Under the pieces are notes generated by a model. That model did no database searches. It saw only the letters and a list, made by a program, of their open reading frames with translations, and was not told the origin of the DNA. A stretch of DNA of 64,000 nucleotides from Actinomadura sp. WMMA1423. Lineage in GTDB: Bacteria > Actinomycetota > Actinomycetes > Streptosporangiales > Streptosporangiaceae. The stretch covers positions 7,812,001 through 7,876,000 of the forward strand of contig NZ_CP041244.1 of assembly GCF_006547145.1 (NCBI RefSeq). The letters are read 5' to 3'. A program made the position numbers and the translations under genes. This document shows, piece after piece, positions 14,280 to 22,527 of this stretch (the first letter of the stretch is position 1; every line of letters begins with the position of its first letter).

Positions 14280-16490
14280 ATGGCAGCCGCGTCTGAACCC
14301 GATGGGCTGGAGGGCCGGGAGGTGAACCAGTCCTCGGCTGCTGGCCGTGATGCGTTCGCCGCCGGCCGGGACCTGCACATCCACGGTGCCGCCTTGGAGA
14401 AGTCGGCGCCGCTGCCGAGCGGGCATGGGGTGTGGTGGCCACCCTTGGGGCGGCTGCCGGAGCGGGTTCGGGGCCGGGATCGGTTGCTGGATCAGTTGAC
14501 CGAACTGCTGGCGGCGCCGGATGGACGCGCGCACGTGCTGTCGGGATTAGGGGGTACGGGAAAGTCCACTGTGGCGTTGCAGCTCGCTGAGGTGGCGGTG
14601 CAGCAGCGGCGGCGGGTGTGGTGGATCTCGGCGGTCGATGCGGCCTCATTGACGGCGGGCATGTTGGGCCTGGCGGAGATGCTGGGCGCTGAGGCGCGGC
14701 ATGTGCAGGCGGCTCGCTCGGGTCAGGTGCCGGCATGTGATGTGCTGTGGCCGCTCCTGGAGGCCGCTCCGGGATGGTTACTGGTCATTGACAACGCCGA
14801 TGATCTGGATTTGTTGGCGGTTACTGGCCGCGTCATGCGGGATGGGAACGGGTGGGTGCGTGGTTCCCGGTCGGGTCTGCTTGTGGTGACCAGCCGCGAC
14901 AGCGATCCCGCGCACTGGGGCCGGAAGGTAGATCTGCATCCGGTGGGATGGCTGTCTGACGCTGATGGCGGTCAGGTTCTGCGTGACCTAGCGCCACACG
15001 CGGGAACGGCGGCTGAGGCCGAGGCTCTGTCGGCGCGGTTGGGTGGTCTTGCGTTGGCGTTGCATCATGCCGGGTCCCATCTGGGGCTTCCGTTCTCCCA
15101 GCTGCGGACGTTTGCGGCGTATCTGCGGGCGTGGGAGGAGGGCTTTGCTGCGTCCTCAGGGTCGGATCGTGATGTGGTGGCCGGGACCTGGGAGCTGTCG
15201 CTCGCCCATCTGGACCGCTCGGGCACTCCCCAGGCCCGGGGGCTGCTAGAGGTGCTGGCTTGGTTCGCCGCGCCGGTTCCGATCCCCGCAGCTGGCCTGG
15301 ATCATGAGGTTCTTGGCCGAGTATCCAGCGAGGCTGGCGCGTCGGGAGTGGCTCTCGGGTTGCAAGCCCTGCTGTCCACCGGGCTGATTTCCACCCGGAC
15401 TCACGCTCAGCGATCAGAGATTGCTGGTGTAGGGCGCAGCGGCATCGTGGTCCACCCTTTGGTCGCCGAAACGCTTCGCGAACGTGAATTGGCCCGGCAC
15501 CCGATGTCTGCCTCAGCCGCGACCGCCATCACCGTTCTCCAATCCGCCACGGCCAAGCTCGACCCTACGAAGTCCACGAATTGGATCACCTGGCTCACGT
15601 GGCTACCCCACCTGGAAGAACTGCTGATCAATGCCACTGCCCATGTGCGGGCCGATGATCTCGCCCGGCTGGCTCAAATCGCGGTAGATGGCTCAAGGGC
15701 CTTGCTGTGGGCAGGGCTGTTCTCCACATCTTTAGGAATTGCCGAAATGGCAATCCGGCACTGCCAACGCCTTGGATCTGAACACCCTCAACAACTCGAT
15801 CTCAACGACCGGCTGGCAGGCGCTCACTTCTTTCTGGGCAATTCGGGTGAGGCCGAACGCCTCTACCGTGAACTCCTGTCCATTCAAGAACGCGTCCTTG
15901 GTCCGGAACACCCCAACGCCCTGACCACGCGCTACGAGATCGCCCGGACGGTGGGTGAGCAGGGAAATCCGGGTGAGGCTGAACACCTCTCCCGTGAACT
16001 CCTGCCCATTCGAGAGCGTGTCCTTGGCCCTGAACACCCCGGCACCCTGAGCGTGCGCGCCCAGATCGCCTGGATGGTGGGTGAGCAGGGCAATCCGGGT
16101 GAGGCTGAACGCCTCTCCCGTGAACTCCTGCCCATTCGAGAGCGTGTCCTTGGCCCTGAACACCCCGACAGCCTGAGCGTGCGCGCCCAGATCGCCTGGA
16201 TGGTGGGTGAGCAGGGCAATCCGGGTGAGGCTGAACGCCTCTCCCGTGAACTCCTGCCCATTCAAGAGCGTGTCCTTGGCCCTGAACACCCCAACGCTCT
16301 GAGCGTGCGCGCCCAGATCGCCTGGATGGTGGGTGAGCAGGGCAATCCGGGTGAGGCTGAACGCCTCTACCGTGAACTCCTGCCCATTCAAGAACGCGTC
16401 CTTGGCCCCGAACACCCCCGCACGCTGGCCACCCGACGAGCAATGCAGAAAGCGATCGAGTTTAGAAAGGCTGGCCGATCGAACCGATAG
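14280..16490 (+). CDS. NB-ARC/TPR NLR-like protein with N-terminal amyloid-type motif
   Basis: A 736-residue STAND ATPase. Residues 15-36 contain SAAGRDAFAAGRDLHIHG, matching the C terminus of the preceding protein. The NB-ARC domain follows: P-loop GLGGTGKS (89-96), kinase-2 strand WLLVIDNADD, RNBS-B-like GLLVVTSRDS and a GLPLAL-like GGLALALHHAGSHL. After a winged-helix/arm region come TPRs of 42 residues (EAERLxRELLPIxERVLGPEHP), four of them nearly identical at DNA level. By family, ligand binding to the TPRs triggers oligomerisation, and the N-terminal motif would then seed the partner. Lower GC at third positions than the flanking genes and the nearby dead integrase suggest transfer. The ligand is unknown. 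Confidence 0.85.
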   Translation: MAAASEPDGLEGREVNQSSAAGRDAFAAGRDLHIHGAALEKSAPLPSGHGVWWPPLGRLPERVRGRDRLLDQLTELLAAPDGRAHVLSGLGGTGKSTVALQLAEVAVQQRRRVWWISAVDAASLTAGMLGLAEMLGAEARHVQAARSGQVPACDVLWPLLEAAPGWLLVIDNADDLDLLAVTGRVMRDGNGWVRGSRSGLLVVTSRDSDPAHWGRKVDLHPVGWLSDADGGQVLRDLAPHAGTAAEAEALSARLGGLALALHHAGSHLGLPFSQLRTFAAYLRAWEEGFAASSGSDRDVVAGTWELSLAHLDRSGTPQARGLLEVLAWFAAPVPIPAAGLDHEVLGRVSSEAGASGVALGLQALLSTGLISTRTHAQRSEIAGVGRSGIVVHPLVAETLRERELARHPMSASAATAITVLQSATAKLDPTKSTNWITWLTWLPHLEELLINATAHVRADDLARLAQIAVDGSRALLWAGLFSTSLGIAEMAIRHCQRLGSEHPQQLDLNDRLAGAHFFLGNSGEAERLYRELLSIQERVLGPEHPNALTTRYEIARTVGEQGNPGEAEHLSRELLPIRERVLGPEHPGTLSVRAQIAWMVGEQGNPGEAERLSRELLPIRERVLGPEHPDSLSVRAQIAWMVGEQGNPGEAERLSRELLPIQERVLGPEHPNALSVRAQIAWMVGEQGNPGEAERLYRELLPIQERVLGPEHPRTLATRRAMQKAIEFRKAGRSNR
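15954..16457 (+). repeat. Four near-identical 126-bp TPR-coding repeats
   Basis: Units begin with GGTGAGCAGGGCAATCCGGG or a one-base variant at 15954, 16080, 16206 and 16332, with exact 126-bp spacing, each encoding one 42-residue TPR. A more diverged unit precedes them (from about 15828). Differences fall mostly at a few codons, for example CGAGAG versus CAAGAG/CAAGAA, which indicates recent duplication or gene conversion inside the sensor domain. Confidence 0.9.
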
Positions 16491-16550
16491 GGGTCGGCCG
16501 ACCTGAGCGGGACTGCCCGCGGGGGCCGCATGTCCGGGCCGCGGGGCGGG

Positions 16551-17687
16551 TTAGTGGAGTTGGTGGAAGAAACTGCGGATGTCGGTTAGTAGTAGGTCCG
16601 GGGTTTCCATTGCGGCGAAGTGGCCGCCTTTGGGGAACTCTGACCAGTGGGTTACGTTGTGGTCGCGTTCGGCTATTCGGCGTATGCCGGCGTCGCCTGG
16701 GAAGACGGCTACGCCGGTGGGGACGTTGGATTTTTCGGTTGGTTTGCCCCAGTGGGCTGCGCCTTCCTTGTAGAGGCGGGCGGAGGAGCCTGCGGTGCCC
16801 GTCAGCCAGTAGATGGTGATGTTGGTCAGCATCTGGTCGCGGTCTACGGCCTGGTGGGGGAGGTCGTGGGCGGGGTCGGTCCATTCCTTGAACTTCTCCG
16901 CGATCCAGGCCATCTGGCCGGCGGGGGAGTCGTGCAGGCCGAAGGCCAGGGTGTGGGGGCGGGTGGACTGGATCATGGCGTAGCCCGCGCGGTCCTGGTC
17001 GGTGTAGATGGCCAGGCGGGCCTGCTCCGCTTCTGTGAGGCCCTCCGCTTCTTCGGGGGTGAAGGTCGGGAAGCCCAGGGCGCCGTTGACGTGGACGCCG
17101 ATCACGTTGTCGGGGGCTACGCGGCCTAGTTCGGGGGAGACCAGTGAGCCTGTGTCGCCGCCCTGGGCGCCGTAGCGGTCGTAGCCGAGGCGGGTCATCA
17201 GCTCGGCCCAGGTGCGGGCTACGCGTCGCAGGGTCCAGCCCGTCTCGCGGGTGGGGCCGGAGAACGCGAAGCCGGGGAGGGACGGTGCGACCACGTGGAA
17301 GGCGTCGGACGGGTCGCCGCCGTGGGCTCGGGGGTCGGTGAGGGGGCCGAGGATCTTCATGAACTCGGCGATCGAGCCTGGCCAGCCGTGGGTGAGGATC
17401 AGGGGGAGCGCGTCCGGCTCGGGGGAGCGGACGTGCAGGAAGTGGATGTTCTGGCCGTCGATCTCGGTGGTGAACTGCGGGTACTCGTTGAGGGCCGCCT
17501 CGTGCCGCCGCCAGTCGTAGCCGGTGCGCCAGTACTCGGCCAGTTCCCTCGCGTAGGAGGACGGGACGCCGTACGACCAGCCGGTGCCGGGAAGGTCTTC
17601 GGGCCAGCGGGTGCGGGCCAGGCGGTCGTGGAGGTCGTCCAGGTCGGCTTGGGGGATCTCGATGCGGAACGGGTTGATCTTCGCCAT
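16551..17687 (-). CDS. Epoxide hydrolase (EHN-domain family)
   Basis: A 378-residue alpha/beta hydrolase with the N-terminal EHN lid (FRIEIPQADLDDLHDRLART, DYGW-like YDWRRHEAALN), the oxyanion motif LTHGWPGS, the nucleophile Asp in GAQGGDTG and the catalytic His near the end in PKGGHFAAMETPD. These features match microsomal-type epoxide hydrolases, which open epoxides to diols in detoxification or secondary metabolism. It is transcribed divergently from a WYL regulator 61 bp away, its probable controller. It lies directly downstream of the NLR gene on the opposite strand. Confidence 0.9.
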   Translation of the reverse strand: MAKINPFRIEIPQADLDDLHDRLARTRWPEDLPGTGWSYGVPSSYARELAEYWRTGYDWRRHEAALNEYPQFTTEIDGQNIHFLHVRSPEPDALPLILTHGWPGSIAEFMKILGPLTDPRAHGGDPSDAFHVVAPSLPGFAFSGPTRETGWTLRRVARTWAELMTRLGYDRYGAQGGDTGSLVSPELGRVAPDNVIGVHVNGALGFPTFTPEEAEGLTEAEQARLAIYTDQDRAGYAMIQSTRPHTLAFGLHDSPAGQMAWIAEKFKEWTDPAHDLPHQAVDRDQMLTNITIYWLTGTAGSSARLYKEGAAHWGKPTEKSNVPTGVAVFPGDAGIRRIAERDHNVTHWSEFPKGGHFAAMETPDLLLTDIRSFFHQLH

Positions 17688-17748
17688 GGGACGACGTTAG
17701 GAGCCGCCTAGGACGGGTTCGGTCCTAGGTTGGCCCAGGATTGAGGGC

Positions 17749-18708
17749 ATGGCGGAGACCTCGGCGCGACTTCTCAGGCTGCTGTCCCTTTTGCAGACAC
17801 GCCGGGAGTGGTCTGGTGCGGAGCTGTCGGAGCGGCTCGGTGTCACGACGCGGACCGTGCGGCGGGATGTGGAGCGGTTGCGGGAACTGGGTTATCCGGT
17901 GGACGCCACGGCCGGTGCGCCGGGTTACCGGTTGGGCGCCGGGTCCGCTCTGCCGCCCTTGTTGCTCGATGACGACGAGGCGGTCGCGGTCGCGGTGGGG
18001 CTGAGTACGGCCGCCGCGGGCACGGTCGCCGGGATCGAGGAGACGTCCGCCCGGGCGCTCGCGAAGCTCGAACGGGTGCTGCCCTCGCGGCTGCGGCATC
18101 GCGTCCACGCGTTGCAGTCGATGACCGTGCCCATGAAGGGTGCGGCGTCGCCGGTGGACGCCGGGGTCCTGACCGCCGTCGCCGCGGCCTGCCGGGACCA
18201 CGAGGTGCTCAGGTTCGACTACCGGTCGCACGAGGGGCGGGAGAGCAGCCGCTCGGCCGAGCCGCACCGGCTCGTGCACTCGGGGCGCTGGTGGTATCTC
18301 GTGGGCTGGGACGCCGGCAAGGAGGACTGGCGGACGTATCGGGTCGACCGGATGAGCCTGAGGACGCCGAACGGGCCGCGCTTCGTCCCCCGCGACCCGC
18401 CCGACGAGGACCTCGCCGCCTACCTGTCCCGGGCGGTGTCCAGTGCGCCGTACCGGTACCAGGCGCGCTTGACGATGCACGCCTCTGCGGAGGTCGTGGC
18501 GGGGCACATGCCGCCGACGATGGGGACGGTGAAGTCCGTTGACGAGGAGACCTGCGTCCTGCTGTGCGGCGCTAACAACCTGGATGAGATCGTCATCTGG
18601 GTTGGCCTGATGGACGTCGGGTTCGTGGTGCACGAGCCGCCTGAGCTGGTCGAGCGGATCGGCGTCGTGGCCGACCGGCTCCAGGCGTCGCGGGCCACGA
18701 CTCGCTAG
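17749..18708 (+). CDS. WYL-domain transcriptional regulator (YafY/DeoR-like HTH)
   Basis: A 319-residue regulator: N-terminal winged helix (LLRLLSLLQTRREWSGAEL, then GVTTRTVRRDVERLRELGY), a linker with LPPLLLDDDEAVAVAVGL, the WYL domain (HEVLRFDYRS, HSGRWWYLVGWD) and a C-terminal WCX extension. WYL domains sense ligands, often nucleic-acid-like. Divergence from the epoxide hydrolase suggests local control. Its 3' end overlaps the convergent DUF1877 gene by four bases. Full length and intact. Confidence 0.9.
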   Translation: MAETSARLLRLLSLLQTRREWSGAELSERLGVTTRTVRRDVERLRELGYPVDATAGAPGYRLGAGSALPPLLLDDDEAVAVAVGLSTAAAGTVAGIEETSARALAKLERVLPSRLRHRVHALQSMTVPMKGAASPVDAGVLTAVAAACRDHEVLRFDYRSHEGRESSRSAEPHRLVHSGRWWYLVGWDAGKEDWRTYRVDRMSLRTPNGPRFVPRDPPDEDLAAYLSRAVSSAPYRYQARLTMHASAEVVAGHMPPTMGTVKSVDEETCVLLCGANNLDEIVIWVGLMDVGFVVHEPPELVERIGVVADRLQASRATTR

Positions 18709-19289
18709 AAGATCTCCTTGACGACGGCGTTGCCCGCGGCGGCGGCGCGGGCGTAGAAGCCGCGGACGTCGTCGAAGACCCTTCCGAGGACGCCCATCTC
18801 CACCATGTCCCCGTCCTCGCCGTTCGGCAGCCGTCCCCAGCTCTCGAACGAGTAGGGCCGGACCTCTTTCAGAAACGCGTGGCGCTCACGGATCAGCGCG
18901 TCCCGGTCCAGGGTGCTTAGGAAAGCGTCCACCGCTCGCACCTGGTCGGGGCGCAGGAGACGCGGTACGCGGAAAAGGGAGCCTTCCCCGGTCCCGTTCA
19001 TGACGAGGCCGCCCATCACGACATCGCAGGCGGGCGGGTCTCCGGAGGCCTGCTCGTAGTCCTCGTTCGGCTGGCCGGTCACCAGGACGTGCAGGGCGTC
19101 CCAGGCCCTGTGGGTGTCCACCGCCTCAAGCTTTCTCAAGGAGCCGGACGGGTCGTATCCGAGGCCGACGGGCAGGTCCTCCCAGACGTTGGACAGCCGC
19201 TCGAGGCCCGCGTGCAACCCGTGCGGATGATCGAGCAGAGCCGCGACCTCGGCACCGTCGTACCTGGTCGACCACATCCAGAAGCCCAT
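18705..19289 (-). CDS. DUF1877 (YfbM-like) family protein
   Basis: A 194-residue protein that I match to the DUF1877/YfbM family by its layout: LDKAWDxLHxLLTG-like THRAWDALHVLVTG, the G-G-x-V segment VVMGGLVMNGTGEG, and VRAVDAFLSTLDRDALIRER. The biochemical role of the family is not established. A GGAGGGAC ribosome site precedes the ATG. It lies 33 bp downstream of another minus-strand gene and probably shares its transcript. No signal peptide or membrane segment is visible. Confidence 0.7.
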   Translation of the reverse strand: MGFWMWSTRYDGAEVAALLDHPHGLHAGLERLSNVWEDLPVGLGYDPSGSLRKLEAVDTHRAWDALHVLVTGQPNEDYEQASGDPPACDVVMGGLVMNGTGEGSLFRVPRLLRPDQVRAVDAFLSTLDRDALIRERHAFLKEVRPYSFESWGRLPNGEDGDMVEMGVLGRVFDDVRGFYARAAAAGNAVVKEIF

Positions 19290-19322
19290 GTCCCTCCGGC
19301 GAACATGTCGCGCCCCTCGCCC

Positions 19323-20069
19323 TCAGAGGCCGGAGGGTCGGTATCCCTGCGGCTGGACGTCCTGAACGGCGGTGATGACCGTCCGGGGAGCGCCGCCGTA
19401 CTCACTGTCGACGCTGCTCCGGGGGGCACAGATGAGGACGCGATTGCCCAGCGGGACGCTCAGGTGGACGACGACCTCGCGTTGCTCCGAGTAGGTCAAC
19501 CGAACATGGTCGGGACCATCCAGATCCACTTCGACCGGATCGATCAGGACCGCTGTTTCCGTTTCGTACACCTCAGCGTGCGGATACGCCGCGTATTCCG
19601 CGGGGGTGCCTGTGAACCGGTAGGTCAGCGTCCGGCCGTCCGCCGCGAGGGACGACTCCTCGGTGGGGCTCCAGTCGGCGAGGTTCTCCGGCCGCCACGT
19701 CATCTGCCGCCGGAACTCGGGATCGAGCCCGATGAACGGCCACCTCCGGTCGCGGGGATGCATCATCCAGGCGGGGAGCTCCCGCAGACCCCGATCAGTG
19801 GCGAACGGCCCGGGCGCTCGGATGATGGCAGGCAACGGCTGTGCCTCGCCCCGGTAGTAGTGGAGCGCCGCCGCGCGGAGTTCGGGTGGGAGTTCCGCTT
19901 CGGGCACTCCCGGAACGTCGAACAGGGAGCGCCACGCGGTGTCGCGCTTGAGCCTCTCCAGCTCCGCAACGCTCATCTGGGTCAGGACGATAGGCCTCGG
20001 CTCCCGCTCGACCGGGAAGCCGGCCCATTTCTCCAGCGCTTGGTGAACATCTCTCACATCCAAGGCCAT
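19323..20069 (-). CDS. Hypothetical protein
   Basis: A 248-residue soluble protein that I do not recognise. It is Pro/Trp-rich in the middle (ELPAWMMHPRDRRWPFIG) and beta-strand-rich towards the end (AVLIDPVEVDLDG, REVVVHLSVPLGNRVLI). The ATG at 20069 is chosen; an in-frame TTG at 20150 would add 27 residues of unlike composition. No good ribosome site is seen at either, and a TATAGC sequence just upstream of 20069 could be a -10 element for a leaderless start. It is probably co-transcribed with the DUF1877 gene. Confidence 0.6.
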   Translation of the reverse strand: MALDVRDVHQALEKWAGFPVEREPRPIVLTQMSVAELERLKRDTAWRSLFDVPGVPEAELPPELRAAALHYYRGEAQPLPAIIRAPGPFATDRGLRELPAWMMHPRDRRWPFIGLDPEFRRQMTWRPENLADWSPTEESSLAADGRTLTYRFTGTPAEYAAYPHAEVYETETAVLIDPVEVDLDGPDHVRLTYSEQREVVVHLSVPLGNRVLICAPRSSVDSEYGGAPRTVITAVQDVQPQGYRPSGL

Positions 20070-20261
20070 GCGAACGAGGCTATAGTCGGCCGCGGCACCG
20101 GACACCTCATTATCTGGCGGCCCGGTGCCGTCCTCACGTCCGTTCTTCAACTATGGAGGCGGGTCGGCCTTCGTTCGACGCCGCCTTCCCCGCAGGCCCG
20201 TGAGAGTGGTCGACTCAGTGACCGTGAGCGGTCACACGCGGCCGGACACCGCCCACGGGGG

Positions 20262-20948
20262 TCAGGTGTCCTGGCCGTAGTGGGCGGCTATCTCCTCGGA
20301 GCCGGGCCAGCGGCTGTAGGTGGGGGACTGGGGCCAGCCCTCGGGGACGTCCTGCCACTCCTCCTGGCGGCCGTAGGGGAGCAGGTCGATCAGGGGGAAC
20401 GTGTGGCTGAGCTGCTCGGTGCCCCGGCCGGTGGTGTGCCAGGTGCGGTAGACGGTGTCGCCGTCGCGCAGGAAGACGTTGACGGCGAAGCCGCCTCCGG
20501 GAGGTGCGCCCACGTCGGTGCCGAAGGAGCTGTTCGCCGTGGAGTACCAGGTCATCTTGTTGCCGACGCGGCGCTTGTAGGCGAGGGCCTCGTCGATCGG
20601 CCCCTGGGTGACGATGACGAACCTGGCGTCGTGGGCGTCCAGGAACTCCAGCCGCGTGAACTGGGACGTGAAGCCCGTGCAGCCCGGGCACTGCCACTTC
20701 TCGCCGGGGAACCACATGTGGTTGTAGACGATCAGCTGGGACCTGCCTTCGAAGACCTCGGCCAGGCTGACCGGTCCCTTCTCGCCTTCCAGGGTGTAGG
20801 CGGGCATCTCGACCATCGGCAGCCGGCGGCGCTGGGCGGCGATCGCGTCGAGTTCGCGGGTCGCGGCCTTCTCGCGGACGCGCAGCTCGTCCAGGGAGTT
20901 CTGCCAGGTCTTGGCGTCCACGATGGGTGGCAGGGCCTTGGCGGTCAT
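20262..20948 (-). CDS. DUF899 family thioredoxin-like protein
   Basis: A 228-residue protein of the DUF899 family (thioredoxin fold, common in actinobacteria and proteobacteria). Signatures are ELRVREKAATRELDAIAAQRR, LIVYNHMWFPGEKWQCPGCT (a C-x2-C at the redox position), DARFVIVTQGP and RNKMTWYSS-like GNKMTWYSTANSSFGTDVG, then a C-terminal FLRDGDTVYRTWHT. The enzymatic role of the family is not proven. It follows the secreted hydrolase gene by 124 bp on the same strand, with a strong hairpin between them. Confidence 0.85.
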   Translation of the reverse strand: MTAKALPPIVDAKTWQNSLDELRVREKAATRELDAIAAQRRRLPMVEMPAYTLEGEKGPVSLAEVFEGRSQLIVYNHMWFPGEKWQCPGCTGFTSQFTRLEFLDAHDARFVIVTQGPIDEALAYKRRVGNKMTWYSTANSSFGTDVGAPPGGGFAVNVFLRDGDTVYRTWHTTGRGTEQLSHTFPLIDLLPYGRQEEWQDVPEGWPQSPTYSRWPGSEEIAAHYGQDT

Positions 20949-21026
20949 GAAGTCCTCCAGGTTCTCGCAGGGTCTCCACAGGTGGACTCGGCCCGGCCGC
21001 CGAACTCATCGCCGGACGCCCGCAAA

Positions 21027-21054
21027 GCCGTGGTCCGCCCCCACGGACCACGGC
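21027..21054 (-). terminator. Hairpin terminator after the secreted hydrolase gene
   Basis: GCCGTGGTCCG (21027-21037) and CGGACCACGGC (21044-21054) form an 11-bp perfect stem with a 6-nt loop. On the minus strand it is followed by TTTGCG. It lies 18 bp past the hydrolase stop codon. Confidence 0.7.
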
Positions 21055-21072
21055 CTTCACGGGTGGAACCGG

Positions 21073-22452
21073 TCACGGACGCAGGTAGCGGCCCGGGTGG
21101 TGGTAGGTGAAGGACGGGGTCGCGGGGTACATGCCGGGCTCGGGGTCCGTGTCGAACACCGTCTGGTAGTCGGGGGCGAGCGTCCCGGCGGAGCGGTTGA
21201 GGGCCGCCGGCCGGGTGTCCGGCCAGCGGCCGGTGTCCATGCGGGTGAGGAGCGCCCGCACCGTCGCGATCTCCTCGGAGGCGGTGAAGGAGCAGTGGTA
21301 GCCGCGGTCGACGTAGAGCTGCCGCAGGTTCGCCGGGTCGCGCACCTTCGCGGCGTAGGACCGCTGGTTCTCCGGCGGGACGTTGCCGTCGCCCGTCGAG
21401 TGCAGGGTGACGACCGGCGCGGGCGTCCGGCCGGTGGGGGTGCCGTACCGGTCGAGGTAGCGGACGGCGGCGGGGTCGGCCTTGACGCGCGGTGCCGCGT
21501 TCAGGCGTGCGAGGTCGTCGCGCAGGCTCAGGCCGGCCTCGCGGTAGGCGCGCTTCACCAGGTCCTTCTGGCTGGAGCGGGCGAGGAGCGTCCGGTAGTC
21601 CACGCCGGTGTTCCAGGACGGGTTGCCCCCGGCGAGCTTCTCGATGTCGGCGCGGTTGGAGCCCCAGAAGGCCCCCCGGTCGTAGGCGGCGTAGTAGACC
21701 TGCTGCTCCACCCGGCCGGCGACCGTGTCCGGTGCCGGTGCCCGGGCCGTGTAGCGGCCGGGGATGTCCGCGAGGGCGGCGGCGAGGGCGAGGCGGGCGC
21801 GGCCGCCCGCGTCGCCGAGCGCGGTTCCGAGCGCGCGGCGCGCGCCCGAGGTGTTGGCCTGCGGGTCCTTGACGCGCACCAGGTCCAGGTCGGGCGCGAG
21901 GAGCGTCTTGACCGCGAAGTTCGTGTCGAGGGCGCTGTTGAAGTGGCCCGTCGTCCCGCCGAGGACTCCGCAGAGGGAGGCGACACCGGCGAAGCGGCCG
22001 GGGTTGCGCTCCGCCAGGAGCACCGACGTCAGCCCGCCCGCGGACGAGCCCGCCGAAACGGTGCGCCGGGGCTTGCCGACGTTCGCGGTGAACCAGTCGA
22101 GCAGGTCGATCTGGTCCTTCAGTCCGGACTCGACCACCCCCCAGCCGCGCGAGACGCGCAGTTGCGAGGCCGCGAGCGCGTAGCCGTGGTCGAGCAGCCA
22201 CCGCTCGGTGGCCGGATGGTTCGTCAGCGAGACCTGAGACGGCGCCGGGAACTCCAGGCTGTACGCGCCGTGGCTCCACAGCAGCAGCGTCCCGTTCCAG
22301 CGGGCGGGGACCTCGACGCGGTAGGGGACCCCGTCGAGCTCGCCCTCGCGGACGCTCGTGCCGTCGTCGGCGCGAGCGGGGAGGGCGACCGCGGCCACGG
22401 CGGCGAAAACCATCAGCGGAACGGTGCGGCACAACAGGCGGAGTCGGTTCAT
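21073..22452 (-). CDS. Secreted alpha/beta hydrolase, tannase/feruloyl-esterase-like or S10-type
   Basis: A 459-residue exported protein. Residues 1-28 are a signal peptide (R-L-R-L n-region, VFAAVAAVALPARA) with likely cleavage before DDG. The mature part has a hydrolase fold: LLLWSHGAYS (oxyanion), nucleophile elbow VSAGSSAGGL, acid region VVTLHSTGDGNVPPENQ and a late His in DRGYHCSF. An insertion between strands carries many Asn/Arg residues. The ATG at 22452 follows GGAAGG; frames further upstream are spurious. The substrate is not clear. It is divergent from an ArsR-like regulator 75 bp away. Confidence 0.8.
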   Translation of the reverse strand: MNRLRLLCRTVPLMVFAAVAAVALPARADDGTSVREGELDGVPYRVEVPARWNGTLLLWSHGAYSLEFPAPSQVSLTNHPATERWLLDHGYALAASQLRVSRGWGVVESGLKDQIDLLDWFTANVGKPRRTVSAGSSAGGLTSVLLAERNPGRFAGVASLCGVLGGTTGHFNSALDTNFAVKTLLAPDLDLVRVKDPQANTSGARRALGTALGDAGGRARLALAAALADIPGRYTARAPAPDTVAGRVEQQVYYAAYDRGAFWGSNRADIEKLAGGNPSWNTGVDYRTLLARSSQKDLVKRAYREAGLSLRDDLARLNAAPRVKADPAAVRYLDRYGTPTGRTPAPVVTLHSTGDGNVPPENQRSYAAKVRDPANLRQLYVDRGYHCSFTASEEIATVRALLTRMDTGRWPDTRPAALNRSAGTLAPDYQTVFDTDPEPGMYPATPSFTYHHPGRYLRP

Positions 22453-22527
22453 GCCCGCACCTTCCAGCACGTTCCCCGCCCGGTGCAATGATTTCAGAAA
22501 TAGGTTAAATGTCGTATTCTCCGACCC

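Noticed and set aside
15954..16457. 126-bp repeats as a non-coding satellite or mobile element
   Set aside because: They are in frame and encode canonical 42-residue TPRs of the NLR protein.
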